DNA from: an uncultured Ignavibacteriales bacterium
Lineage (GTDB): Bacteria; Bacteroidota; Ignavibacteria; Ignavibacteriales; Ignavibacteriaceae
Direction: 5' to 3'
Length of the DNA: 35,029 bases
Assembly: GCA_913053915.1 (NCBI GenBank)
Contig: CAJXGP010000001.1
Span: 1-35,029 of the forward strand
A program made the translations under genes and the position numbers. Positions 26,043 to 33,906 of this stretch are shown here, piece by piece; position 1 is the first letter of the stretch; each line of letters opens with the position of its first letter. Under the pieces are notes generated by a model. The model was not told where the DNA came from. It saw only the letters and a program-made list of their open reading frames with translations, and searched no databases.

Positions 26043-26384
26043 TTAGTCTTTTGTTGCTTCAAGAACTGTTTTTAGTTTTCCAAGTTTCTTCATATATCTA
26101 TCAATAATTTGAACTGCCATTTCTTGGTTTAGGGGAATTTTAAGCTCCATCCATCCCAAGTTTTTTCCAAAAGCAAATAAATTACCATTTAACAGAATTT
26201 CATCAGACTTATCTTCAACATATAAATCATTGATTTGTATTGTTGCCCTCTCAAAATAAAGTCCATTTTTCATTTCTTCGTCATTAGGGTCTGAATCAAT
26301 AGATTCTTGATTTGCTCTTTTCTCCACAGATTCAAATTCTTTTTTATTCAAATTTAAAAAAACTTCAATTATATCTTTATCCAT
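26043..26384 (-). CDS. Hypothetical protein, 113 aa
   Basis: MDKDIIEVFLNLNKKEFESV ..., NGLYFERATIQINDLYVEDK SDEILLNGNLFAFGKNLGWM ELKIPLNQEMAVQIIDRYMK KLGKLK. Acidic, alpha/beta, no motifs known to me. Strong ribosome site (AAAGGAGGTAAAACAA). A TATA-like TATTTAAA lies at 26484-26491 in the 157-nt gap upstream, which also holds a 6-codon mini-ORF ending just before the ribosome site. Confidence 0.65.
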   Translation of the reverse strand: MDKDIIEVFLNLNKKEFESVEKRANQESIDSDPNDEEMKNGLYFERATIQINDLYVEDKSDEILLNGNLFAFGKNLGWMELKIPLNQEMAVQIIDRYMKKLGKLKTVLEATKD

Positions 26385-26541
26385 TTGTTTTACCTCCTTT
26401 CAATTATCTCTGTCCGTCATGTGTTCCGTTTTCACAGAAATTTACAGACTATGAAATTTTAGTCTTTGTTATTAGTTATTATCTATTTAAATAAAAGTGT
26501 ATTCTTTATTCAGTAATAAAATATTCCCTTTGTTTTGTCAA

Positions 26542-27432
26542 TCATAATGTTGTTTGTTTTAAATCAAATGTTTTTTTCTTAATATGTTTCTTTATTTTTG
26601 GTTCTTCTAATAATTTACTTAATTGTTCTACAATTTTTACATGTGAAGCATAATTTTTACTTATATAATAAGTCATCTCCTTAATTTCTTCCATATTAAA
26701 AGGCATTTTTAGGTAAGCCCTTTTCCATTCTTTATCATTTGTTTCTGCTGTAAATTTATATGGTGAGCCATCTATCCAAGCCTTTGCAGGTATTTTATCT
26801 TTTGGAAATATCTTTTCTGCTCTTTTATTTAAATCTAATTCAAATCTTTCTCCTTTTTTAATCATTTCATCTGAATCCTTGTCCTCTGTTGCGATATGAA
26901 GTGTTTTTACTTCTGCACTATATATGTCTAAAATTACATTATAACTCTCTCTGAATAAGCCATAGGCTAAATTTACTATATTGTATGATAGAACATCAAT
27001 TTCTTTTAGATTATTTAAATCCCTTGTGTGTGCAAATATAGATATTGATTTATTATTATTATTCTTTATTGTTAATCCTCCAAGAACATCTAATTTTTTA
27101 TATTTTGGAGTCCAATTTCTTAATCTTTCTTTTATTTCCCAATCTTTATCATCAATTTTTCCTGAAAGTATCTTAATATATATTTGAAGTGCATGAAGAT
27201 TAGTTTTCTTCTTCGTTCCTAACGAGAAACTTTTTACCTGAGCAAACCAATTTCCATTTTTATGTTTTCCTATGAAACCTTTTTTTTTCAGAGTAGAAGT
27301 ATAATAATATAACTTTTGTTTTGATATTCCAAGCTCTTTACTTATAAAGGCAGGGCTTTCACCTCTCTTTATTTTATTAAATATTGCAAGTAAAAAATTT
27401 GAAGTTTTTACCTCCCTATTTTTTTTACTCAT
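26542..27432 (-). CDS. Winged-helix protein, candidate replication initiator or master regulator, 296 aa
   Basis: Residues 10-62 form a wHTH (FLLAIFNKIKRGESPAFISK ELGISKQKLYYYTSTLKKKG FIGKHKNGNWFAQ). The large C-terminal part (TNLHALQIYIKI, KERLRNWTPKYKKLDVLGGL, SISIFAHTRDLNNLKEIDVL, DIYSAEVKTLHIATEDKDSD) resembles long wHTH proteins I recall in DPANN and thaumarchaeal mobile elements, sometimes considered Rep-like. First gene of the accessory block; its upstream region has two 15-bp direct repeats, suggesting autoregulation. Confidence 0.75.
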   Translation of the reverse strand: MSKKNREVKTSNFLLAIFNKIKRGESPAFISKELGISKQKLYYYTSTLKKKGFIGKHKNGNWFAQVKSFSLGTKKKTNLHALQIYIKILSGKIDDKDWEIKERLRNWTPKYKKLDVLGGLTIKNNNNKSISIFAHTRDLNNLKEIDVLSYNIVNLAYGLFRESYNVILDIYSAEVKTLHIATEDKDSDEMIKKGERFELDLNKRAEKIFPKDKIPAKAWIDGSPYKFTAETNDKEWKRAYLKMPFNMEEIKEMTYYISKNYASHVKIVEQLSKLLEEPKIKKHIKKKTFDLKQTTL

Positions 27433-27452
27433 AAACTTTTTACCTCTTTCAT
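27429..27452 (-). CDS. Mini-ORF MKEVKSL upstream of the winged-helix gene
   Basis: Seven codons starting 21 nt after the TATA box, the spacing of leaderless starts here, and ending TGA in ATGA overlap with the next gene. It contains the GAGGT ribosome site. May let a leaderless mRNA load ribosomes for the main gene. Confidence 0.4.
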   Translation of the reverse strand: MKEVKSL

Positions 27453-27463
27453 AAACTTTTTAC
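27429..27463 (-). repeat. Two 15-bp direct repeats, operator-like
   Basis: TCATAAACTTTTTAC at 27429-27443 and 27449-27463, exactly 20 bp apart; an inverted AAGTTTAT half-site lies at 27471-27478 over the TATA box (TTTATAAA, 27474-27481). Fits a binding site for the winged-helix product at its own promoter. Confidence 0.6.
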
Positions 27464-27473
27464 TAAAAATAAG

Positions 27474-27481
27474 TTTATAAA
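27474..27481 (-). promoter_or_regulatory. TATA box of the winged-helix gene
   Basis: TTTATAAA, 21 nt before the mini-ORF ATG at 27452 and without a C-run. Confidence 0.6.
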
Positions 27482-27552
27482 TATCTCTTTTAATTTGAAA
27501 ATAGTAAAGTATGTAACTACCATAAAGTATAAAAGGGTGTTATCACTAAGAA

Positions 27553-27597
27553 ATAATAGAGAAGGCTTGGGCTATATCCTTATACCTTCTCTATTAT
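27553..27597. terminator. Perfect 13-bp inverted repeat with 19-nt loop
   Basis: ATAATAGAGAAGG (27553-27565) and CCTTCTCTATTAT (27585-27597). It begins 4 nt after the stop of the AT-hook gene on the minus strand, so a terminator or 3' stabiliser of the structural operon is likely; a protein-binding site is an alternative. Confidence 0.6.
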
Positions 27598-27601
27598 ACT
27601 A

Positions 27602-27655
27602 TTACTTCTTTTTACTTTTCTTTTTCTTAGGTCTTCCTGCTTTTCTTTTAGCCAT
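27602..27655 (-). CDS. AT-hook micropeptide, 17 aa
   Basis: MAKRKAGRPKKKKSKKK. The GRPKKKK core is an AT-hook, which binds the minor groove of AT-rich DNA, and 11 of 17 residues are basic. A full ribosome site (ATAGGAGGTAAAACAA before the ATG) makes translation credible. Last gene of the structural operon, followed by a strong hairpin. DNA condensation in a particle is an attractive but untested role. Confidence 0.55.
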   Translation of the reverse strand: MAKRKAGRPKKKKSKKK

Positions 27656-27724
27656 TTGTTTTACCTCCTATTTTTATTTAATTAAAGAGTTCTCACTAAT
27701 ACAAATAAAAAAAATAAAATAAAT

Positions 27725-28273
27725 TTATTCAAGTAATTTAAATTGCTCTATTACAAAGGCTATTACTACAACAAGCAAAACTATTATCATTAGTGTAGCC
27801 CATAGTTTTGTCAATGACCTTGAAGCTGAATCTGTTGCATATCCTTGATTACAATAGTTATAATCAAGAGTAGTTAGATTATCACTTATTCCTGTTGTGC
27901 TTGTAGTGTTAAGCATTTTAACTATTCCTTGCTGAGCAAATAATGTATAATCTGTTCCTGCTACAAATGTTTTAGTTTCTGTTGAATTTGTAATAACCAC
28001 ACTTCCAAGGGCACATTGACTATTTGTCAATCTCCAACCTGTTGGTGCATTAGTTACTGTAATATTACATAATGCTGATGATTCATTAACTTGTGTTCCT
28101 GTGGCAGATGCCCCATAACAAGATGATAAACTTTGGTTTTCATTAGTTACAACTTGCTTTTCAGACATTAAGTTTGATACATTTGCTATTGGTGTTAGAA
28201 ATGCAAATCCAATTACTAATATCATAAAAACTAATAGTAAACCCATCAATACATTTTTGTTATCTATTTCCAT
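27725..28273 (-). CDS. Membrane protein with cysteine-rich ectodomain, 182 aa
   Basis: Helix about 8-28 (VLMGLLLVFMILVIGFAFLT), ectodomain 29-155 with five Cys (SSCYGASATG, ALCNITVTNAPTGWRLTNSQ C, YNYCNQGY) and many N-x-S/T sites, and a second helix about 157-178 (LWATLMIIVLLVVVIAFVIE). Both ends cytoplasmic. This layout, expanded from the two-helix proteins elsewhere, fits a particle surface protein. Its translation start is preceded by the CAGGAGGGTAGAAAAAA element. Confidence 0.75.
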   Translation of the reverse strand: MEIDNKNVLMGLLLVFMILVIGFAFLTPIANVSNLMSEKQVVTNENQSLSSCYGASATGTQVNESSALCNITVTNAPTGWRLTNSQCALGSVVITNSTETKTFVAGTDYTLFAQQGIVKMLNTTSTTGISDNLTTLDYNYCNQGYATDSASRSLTKLWATLMIIVLLVVVIAFVIEQFKLLE

Positions 28274-28284
28274 TTATTTTATTT

Positions 28285-28314
28285 TTTTTTCTACCCTCCT
28301 GAGCATATAAACAT
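28285..28314 (-). promoter_or_regulatory. Leader element with mini-ORF MFICSGG and CAGGAGGGTAG
   Basis: Mini-ORF at 28291-28314 ends ...TGCTCAGGAGGGTAG; the block CAGGAGGGTAGAAAAAA (28285-28301) is shared with 7162-7178. It is 20 nt from the ATG at 28273, too far for an ordinary ribosome site. Confidence 0.5.
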
Positions 28315-28317
28315 TAT

Positions 28318-28728
28318 TTAGTATCCTCCAATCCTTACGACTGGTTGTTTATTGGATAATAATTTTTTCATTGGTGATGATTTTCTATAAGACATATTTT
28401 TTTTCTTTCCTAATGAAAAATTCATTTTTGAAAAGTAAGGTTTTTTATTTTCTTTTTTTATTTCATTTGCTTTTTGTTTTACTTTTTTTGCTAAACTTTC
28501 ATAATCTGAATTATTAGAATATGAAACATAATTTTTTATTTTCTTATCTTTAGTTATTTCTGTTGACCTTATCTTATAATTATTATTTTTATTATTATTT
28601 TTTATTTCTTTCCTATCAGAATATTTTGTATGCTTTATTGATACTCCATTATTTGTAGAATATGTTGTATGCTTTATTGATACTCCCATTCTATTTTTTT
28701 CATAGTCATTTTTTACTTTAAATTTCAT
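28318..28728 (-). CDS. Basic repeat-containing protein, 136 aa
   Basis: Two copies of GVSIKHT-x-YS (residues 16-25 and 29-38) are followed by an Asn/Lys-rich linker and SLAKKVKQKANEIKKENKKP YFSKMNFSLGKKK, ending VVRIGGY. Strongly basic, soluble, low complexity. ATGA overlap with 28725-28841. Likely nucleic-acid associated or structural. Confidence 0.65.
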   Translation of the reverse strand: MKFKVKNDYEKNRMGVSIKHTTYSTNNGVSIKHTKYSDRKEIKNNNKNNNYKIRSTEITKDKKIKNYVSYSNNSDYESLAKKVKQKANEIKKENKKPYFSKMNFSLGKKKNMSYRKSSPMKKLLSNKQPVVRIGGY

Positions 28729-28841
28729 TTTTTCTTATATGTTTTTGATGCTACCTTCATAAGTTCTGCAAGGTTTAATCCTTTATTCTTTTTCTTTAAC
28801 TTTTCCTTATCAAGATATTTTAACCATTTACTTCTTTTCAT
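28725..28841 (-). CDS. Small basic helical protein, 38 aa
   Basis: MKRSKWLKYLDKEKLKKKNK GLNLAELMKVASKTYKKK. The W-x-x-x-L ... E-L-M-K-x-A-S-x-x-Y-K-K pattern recalls short basic motifs in viral DNA-associated proteins, where a helix ends in S-x-x-YK. Its neighbour 28838-28966 has a similar ending (LSEDYKKF), so they may be diverged paralogues. ATGA-coupled on both sides. Confidence 0.6.
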   Translation of the reverse strand: MKRSKWLKYLDKEKLKKKNKGLNLAELMKVASKTYKKK

Positions 28842-28966
28842 TTTCTTTTTTTCTTTTGGAATTTTTTATAATCCTCACTTAATTTTTTAATTGCTTTTTG
28901 ATGACTTCCATATTTCTTCATATAGGGAGACATTTTCCCTTTCATAAAGTCAGTCCATTCTGTCAT
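28838..28966 (-). CDS. Small basic helical protein, 42 aa
   Basis: MTEWTDFMKGKMSPYMKKYG SHQKAIKKLSEDYKKFQKKK RK. W near the start, A-I-K-K-L-S-x-x-Y-K near the end, as in 28725-28841. Starts by TAATG overlap. Candidate DNA-packing or scaffolding peptide. Confidence 0.6.
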   Translation of the reverse strand: MTEWTDFMKGKMSPYMKKYGSHQKAIKKLSEDYKKFQKKKRK

Positions 28967-29268
28967 TATATCCAATGAACATCTGATTTAATTATATCAT
29001 TCTTTTCCCTTAAACTATTTCCTTTATTAAATGGATTTGATAATTCTTTAAACTTCTCAGTTCTTTGGTGTCTTTCAAACTCTACCATCTTTTTTAATTT
29101 TACCCTCTCTTGTTCTTTAACATAAAATTCGTGTTCTTTTTGCATTGGTGATTTTTGTTTTTCTTCAAGAAGTTTCTTAAATCTAAATTCTTTTTCCATC
29201 TTTTTAAATTCTTCTTTGTCTTGTTTTCTTTTCTCACTAATATTCCTAAAAATATCTTTTAGTGCCAT
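28966..29268 (-). CDS. Charged coiled-coil protein, 100 aa
   Basis: MALKDIFRNISEKRKQDKEE FKKMEKEFRFKKLLEEKQKS PMQKEHEFYVKEQERVKLKK MVEFERHQRTEKFKE is almost continuous charged helix; the end is FNKGNSLREKNDIIKSDVHW I. Leaderless, 21 nt from the TATA box of the 29290 promoter. I recall similar charged-helix proteins ending in a short aromatic motif in DPANN elements. Confidence 0.7.
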   Translation of the reverse strand: MALKDIFRNISEKRKQDKEEFKKMEKEFRFKKLLEEKQKSPMQKEHEFYVKEQERVKLKKMVEFERHQRTEKFKELSNPFNKGNSLREKNDIIKSDVHWI

Positions 29269-29289
29269 TTTATATTTAGTTCTTTTTAC

Positions 29290-29310
29290 TTTATAAATAG
29301 GGGGGTTGAT
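29290..29310 (-). promoter_or_regulatory. C-run/TATA promoter P8
   Basis: Minus strand ATCAACCCCCCTATTTATAAA, TATA box 29290-29297, 21 nt before the ATG at 29268. 31 bp (29280-29310) are identical to P3 (7213-7243). Confidence 0.75.
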
Positions 29311-29322
29311 TTTACATGTATC

Positions 29323-29592
29323 TTAATTTTTTACAATCTTTGAAACATTGTAAAATACAACCATTCCTGCTATTAATAATATTAATATATAAAATCCTTT
29401 TCCAAACCACCCATATAATAAAATACCTGATAATCCAATCATTACTACAAATATTTGTTTTTGCATCTTTAATATTCCTGCTAAAACAGATATTGCTATG
29501 AAGAATAATCCCATAAATATTTCTCTTGAACCTGCAAGTAAGTTTACTAATATAAATTCTAAATTCAAAGGTGCTATATATTGTGCTACCAT
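29323..29592 (-). CDS. Three-helix membrane protein, 89 aa
   Basis: Start ATG at 29592 has GGGGAGAACTTAAA upstream. MVAQYIAPLNLEFILVNLLA GSREIFMGLFFIAISVLAGI, then QIFVVMIGLSGILLYGWFG and FYILILLIAGMVVFYNVSKI. A short amphipathic start and three helices. Coupled to the upstream gene; the last of the operon beginning beyond the right edge. Confidence 0.65.
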   Translation of the reverse strand: MVAQYIAPLNLEFILVNLLAGSREIFMGLFFIAISVLAGILKMQKQIFVVMIGLSGILLYGWFGKGFYILILLIAGMVVFYNVSKIVKN

Positions 29593-29593
29593 T

Positions 29594-30022
29594 TTAAGTT
29601 CTCCCCATAAACCAATCAACACAGGATATTATGAAACCTAATGTTAATGGAACTAATATTATTGCTATGATAGTTCCAAAGATTGGTTCATTAAGGGAAT
29701 AATTTATTATTGAAATCATAACTGAAATCCAATACACAAATACCCCTGTTATAATTGGAAGTATTAAAAATGATTTATCTTTTGTATAAATAAATGTTCC
29801 TACCCCTATTGCCCCTGATATTGATATTGATGTTAATAAACCTGCTGTTCCAAATATATAATTCCAGAAGGTGCTATCAATAGTCATCTGTCCTACTCCT
29901 GAACTATTAACTACTAATCCAAGATAGGAAAATAATGCTGAAATTCCTGCAACATTTAATCCCCCAAGTGCTAATACCATTGATATAAATGTTAGTAAAA
30001 CTAAATAGTTTTGTAATTTCAT
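29594..30022 (-). CDS. Four-helix membrane protein, 142 aa
   Basis: Helices at about 6-32 (YLVLLTFISMVLALGGLNVA GISALF), 56-78 (IFGTAGLLTSISISGAIGVG TFI), 85-108 and 113-135 (IFGTIIAIILVPLTLGFIIS C). A small external loop with VVNSSGVGQMTIDS follows the first helix. Starts by ATGA overlap with the giant surface protein, so it probably forms its membrane base. Confidence 0.7.
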   Translation of the reverse strand: MKLQNYLVLLTFISMVLALGGLNVAGISALFSYLGLVVNSSGVGQMTIDSTFWNYIFGTAGLLTSISISGAIGVGTFIYTKDKSFLILPIITGVFVYWISVMISIINYSLNEPIFGTIIAIILVPLTLGFIISCVDWFMGRT

Positions 30023-33000
30023 TGGGTTATCTCCCTAATTACTAAACCAAAAGTAATTATCCCTATAAATATTGTTGGAAAATGACTTACACCGATTCCA
30101 ATATTAATCATACCCAAACTATAATCAAATAAGAATACTATGGCGAAAACCATTCCACTTATTGAAGCAGGACTTGTTAAACCAAATCTAAATGACATTG
30201 TTCCTACAATTAAAAATATAACCATAAAAATTATCATATTTAAACCATTTCTTGTAAGTCCAAACATACCTATCGTTGAATATCTTGATAAATCTATGAA
30301 TAATGTTTTGATACTCCATTCTGTTGATAAATTATTAAATGTAAACCACCCACTTGTTCCATTTGTTGTTGTTCCATTTACTATCCAATAATAAGTCATA
30401 CTTACTTTTGAAGCATTTGAAATATTTATGTAATTAATTATTGTTCCACTTGAACCTGTTGTTGTATTTCCTCCAATTATTGTTCCATTATTATCTGAAA
30501 ATGAAAATCCAAATGAATCTAAAGTCCAGAATGTTGAGTTTAATGTTAGATTAAAATAGTAAAACTTGTTTGTTATTAGTGTTGTTCCTAATGTTGGAGT
30601 TATTGTATATGTAACTCCTTTTAAGTAATCAGTAAATCCAGATGATGATGTTGAGGGAAGTGTTACTGTGTAAGTTGGTTGTGTTGGAAAATAGTTTAAT
30701 GTAAATGAAGTATATCCTGTTTTAGCAAATGTTACTGTATGAACAAAATCTGGGTTAAGCCAGAATGTTATAAGTCCTGCTGCATCTGTTTGCCCTGTTC
30801 CTACATTAACGGTTTCTGAACTAATTGTTCTTGTTACATTTACATTAACTCCACTTATTTGTATTCCTATTTGGTCTAATACTTGATAGGTTACATAAAT
30901 TCCATTTGCATTTGATAGTAGATAAAGTATTTTATTTGTTACTATTCCATTAAATGTTGTTAATTTTTGAAATATTCTTTGTGGATAATTTGTTGATTTA
31001 TATTGTATATTTTGATTTACATTTAAAGTTTTATTTGGTGTTGCACAGAATGTATAATCATAATTTAGTGAATTATTTGTAAAAGTTAATGTTTTATTAA
31101 CACTTCCTGTTCCAAGCCAATAGATAAATGTTGATGAAGGAATTGTTGCATTTATTACTGATAAGTCAGATTCATCTTTAAAAGTATAATTTACAAATTG
31201 ATTTGTGTATGTTGAATTACATAGTGCAAATGTTGTTTCTAAAATATTTTGGTATGAATTTCTTGAATAAATTGTATTTGTTCCATAAGTAAAGTTCCAT
31301 CTTATTGAGTGGTTTCCTAAATAACTTGTTGGTATATCCATTGTCTTTGAATATGTAGTTCCTGATTTTGTTGTTGTAAATGTTGTTCCATTATAATCTA
31401 AGGTTACTTTTGTAAGTGTTAAATTTGCAGTTATATTTATAGAATATGTTTCCTGTGCTGTTTGATAAGATGTTGTATTTAGTGTTCTTGAATTTTCAAA
31501 TACATTATAACTCCAATTTTTTATTTTACTTCCTAAATTCCCAAAAGTATCATTTGCATAAAAGGTTAAATTGTTTTGATTTGCTGATGTAATATTTATT
31601 GATGAGTTTGAACTACAACTTACTGATGTGTTTATGTTATTGAAATTATACCAACAAGAATTTAAGTTTGCATCTATTACCGTCCAATTTACTGAAAGGT
31701 TTGTATTTGCTTCGTGGTAACTTATTGAGGATAGTGGGAGTGTTATGTTAATTATTGGGAGTGTGTTATCAACATTAATTATTCTTGTTTCTGTTGAGTT
31801 TTTTTTATTTGTTGTAGTCCAAGTTGTTACATTATAATAATAAGTTCCATCTGCAAAACTTTCATTAATAAATCTTGTTGAATTTGTAAATGAATAAGAA
31901 GTTGTTGTGCTTCCTTTATAAAAATTAAATGTTATGTTTTTGAAATAAGTTTCTGTTAGTGAAACATTCACAGGAATATATGAACTTGATATATTTGTGT
32001 TGTTTGGATTTGTTGGGCTTTCAAATTGGATAAAGGGAGTTGTATCAATACTAAAAGTTCTATTTGAAGCAAAAGAACAAGCAACTCCAATCCCACAAGT
32101 TTCTGCATTCCAAATATAATTTCCATCTTGGAAGTTATTTGTTTGTGTTGTTGTTACACTTGAATTTCCTGAAAGAGAAAAAAATGTTGTGCTTAAAATT
32201 GTTCCATTTGAGTACCAATTATAGAGTGTGGTGTTTGTTAAATTAACACTTGTTGGAGTTGAAGTCCAATTAAATAAAATATTTGAAGAAGAAGAATTAT
32301 AAGCATTTATTGGAGAATTTAAAGTTGTTGAAACTCCATTATTTGTTTGTTCACTTCCTACTGTAAAACTTGGGGCTGTTTGATTATTTAGTGATTGTAT
32401 TTGAACTGAGGTTAATCCTCTACCATAAAATCCAATTTCATCAATATATCCATCAAATGGATAATCTACTGAACTTTGAGCCCCAAAAATCATTGGTTGA
32501 GAATTTGCATTTAGAGTTCCAGCAGTTGTAGTTGTTGTTTGAACATTTCCCCCATCAACATAATAATTTAAAGCTGTTCCATTGAAAGTAATTGCGTGAG
32601 AATGCCAAACTCCTGTTTCCCAGCCATAAGCATTAGTGACACTATACCCTCCTGCACTTGTATCTATTCCAACATAATAATATGAGCCAACATCTAAAGC
32701 AGTTAGCCATTCTCTTGGAATTGTTCCCCATCTATTTACTGGACGACCTGCAAGGCTATTTGCATTAAGCTTAAAAAAAATCGTGAAATAATTTGTATCT
32801 AAACTTGCATCATCAGGAATATTTATGTAATCATTGTTTGTAGAATTAAAACTATAAGCTCCACTAATATTTCCATTTACCGAAGTTGCCCCATAGTTTG
32901 TTCCATTATTAATTCCCAAAGCATCATTTACATTTCCATCTAAATACCAATAACTAATAGGATTAAGATAAGTATTACTTGCTGAACTTGTAGTTGTTGC

Positions 33001-33906
33001 CCCTGAGTTTCCATAATACATTTGAACAGAACTTGCTCCAAGATTGTTTAATCTTACAATAGCAGAATTTGAAGCAACATAACTTTCTATTGTATAATTT
33101 AATTCAGTTGTTTCTGTTGCTGTATCTAAAAATCTCATATCTGAAAAGTCAGCATTCATATTTGTATAATAAGAAATATTCATATAGGAAAAATTCCCTG
33201 TTAATCCTGTGATTTGTCTTTTATAATTCCAACTATTATCCCACCAAGCCCATTTATCTAATGCTTGGTTTTGCTCACCTGAATTTAATATCCAATCTAC
33301 CTTTTTATTTACAGAGGGAAGTTTTCCATTTATTTTAATCTTATAATTCCCAATAGGCATAAGTTGATTTAAATATGGTTTCCAATATGTTTTATATTTT
33401 AATATTTTATCAGTTCTTACTAAAACATTATTACAATTTTTATTAATAGTTCCATTCAAACTTACTTTATTTCTCCCACAAACTTTTTTATAAATCGGTT
33501 TCTTTTCAAAATAACTTTCATTAATAAAATAAGAAATCTTAATATCTCTTGGAGTTCCACCCTTAAAACTTAATCCATTTAATAACTTTGAATTTCTATA
33601 ATTCTTAACTTCTAAAATAGCCCAAGCATTTATAACAGAATTATCTGATGAAAGTAAAGTATATTCTTGAACTTTATCTCCCCTAAATAAATTCAAAAAT
33701 CCATTCTCGTGGATTTCATAAGTTCCATAACTTTTAAAATTATTTATCCTACCCTCTCCAAATTTATTTAAGAAATGTTTTTGCTCTAAATTTATCTGAT
33801 TATTTTTTAAAACTTTATTGCTTTGGAATAGTGAAGCACTTGTAATCCCAATTAAGAAAACCGAAAAGAAGAGGAGTAAAAAGATTAATTTTATATTTTT
33901 ATTCAT
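30019..33906 (-). CDS. Giant surface protein: signal peptide, DUF2341, LamG, Ig-like repeats, C-terminal membrane helices
   Basis: 1295 aa. Signal peptide 1-24 (IKLIFLLLFFSVFLIGITSA). DUF2341 about 220-300 (WWDNSWNYKRQITGL, FLDTATETTELNYTIES, VQMYYGNSGA). LamG/concanavalin-like domain about 315-510 (YWYLDGNVNDALGINNGTNY, GYIDEIGFYGRGLTS). Ig-like repeats about 530-860 with many N-x-S/T sequons, a carboxypeptidase-regulatory-like fold about 1010-1085 (GVNVNVTRTISSETVNVGTG QTDAAGL), and three helices at about 1221-1243, 1249-1270, 1277-1291. The order is typical of archaeal carbohydrate-binding adhesins, so this is the likely host-attachment spike of the element. Operon with multi-helix membrane proteins on both sides. 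Confidence 0.9.
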   Translation of the reverse strand: MNKNIKLIFLLLFFSVFLIGITSASLFQSNKVLKNNQINLEQKHFLNKFGEGRINNFKSYGTYEIHENGFLNLFRGDKVQEYTLLSSDNSVINAWAILEVKNYRNSKLLNGLSFKGGTPRDIKISYFINESYFEKKPIYKKVCGRNKVSLNGTINKNCNNVLVRTDKILKYKTYWKPYLNQLMPIGNYKIKINGKLPSVNKKVDWILNSGEQNQALDKWAWWDNSWNYKRQITGLTGNFSYMNISYYTNMNADFSDMRFLDTATETTELNYTIESYVASNSAIVRLNNLGASSVQMYYGNSGATTTSSASNTYLNPISYWYLDGNVNDALGINNGTNYGATSVNGNISGAYSFNSTNNDYINIPDDASLDTNYFTIFFKLNANSLAGRPVNRWGTIPREWLTALDVGSYYYVGIDTSAGGYSVTNAYGWETGVWHSHAITFNGTALNYYVDGGNVQTTTTTAGTLNANSQPMIFGAQSSVDYPFDGYIDEIGFYGRGLTSVQIQSLNNQTAPSFTVGSEQTNNGVSTTLNSPINAYNSSSSNILFNWTSTPTSVNLTNTTLYNWYSNGTILSTTFFSLSGNSSVTTTQTNNFQDGNYIWNAETCGIGVACSFASNRTFSIDTTPFIQFESPTNPNNTNISSSYIPVNVSLTETYFKNITFNFYKGSTTTSYSFTNSTRFINESFADGTYYYNVTTWTTTNKKNSTETRIINVDNTLPIINITLPLSSISYHEANTNLSVNWTVIDANLNSCWYNFNNINTSVSCSSNSSINITSANQNNLTFYANDTFGNLGSKIKNWSYNVFENSRTLNTTSYQTAQETYSINITANLTLTKVTLDYNGTTFTTTKSGTTYSKTMDIPTSYLGNHSIRWNFTYGTNTIYSRNSYQNILETTFALCNSTYTNQFVNYTFKDESDLSVINATIPSSTFIYWLGTGSVNKTLTFTNNSLNYDYTFCATPNKTLNVNQNIQYKSTNYPQRIFQKLTTFNGIVTNKILYLLSNANGIYVTYQVLDQIGIQISGVNVNVTRTISSETVNVGTGQTDAAGLITFWLNPDFVHTVTFAKTGYTSFTLNYFPTQPTYTVTLPSTSSSGFTDYLKGVTYTITPTLGTTLITNKFYYFNLTLNSTFWTLDSFGFSFSDNNGTIIGGNTTTGSSGTIINYINISNASKVSMTYYWIVNGTTTNGTSGWFTFNNLSTEWSIKTLFIDLSRYSTIGMFGLTRNGLNMIIFMVIFLIVGTMSFRFGLTSPASISGMVFAIVFLFDYSLGMINIGIGVSHFPTIFIGIITFGLVIREITQ

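Noticed and set aside
32064..32246. Plus-strand ORFs within the giant adhesin (30140-30391, 32064-32246)
   Set aside because: Antisense to a continuous 1295-codon gene with recognisable domains.
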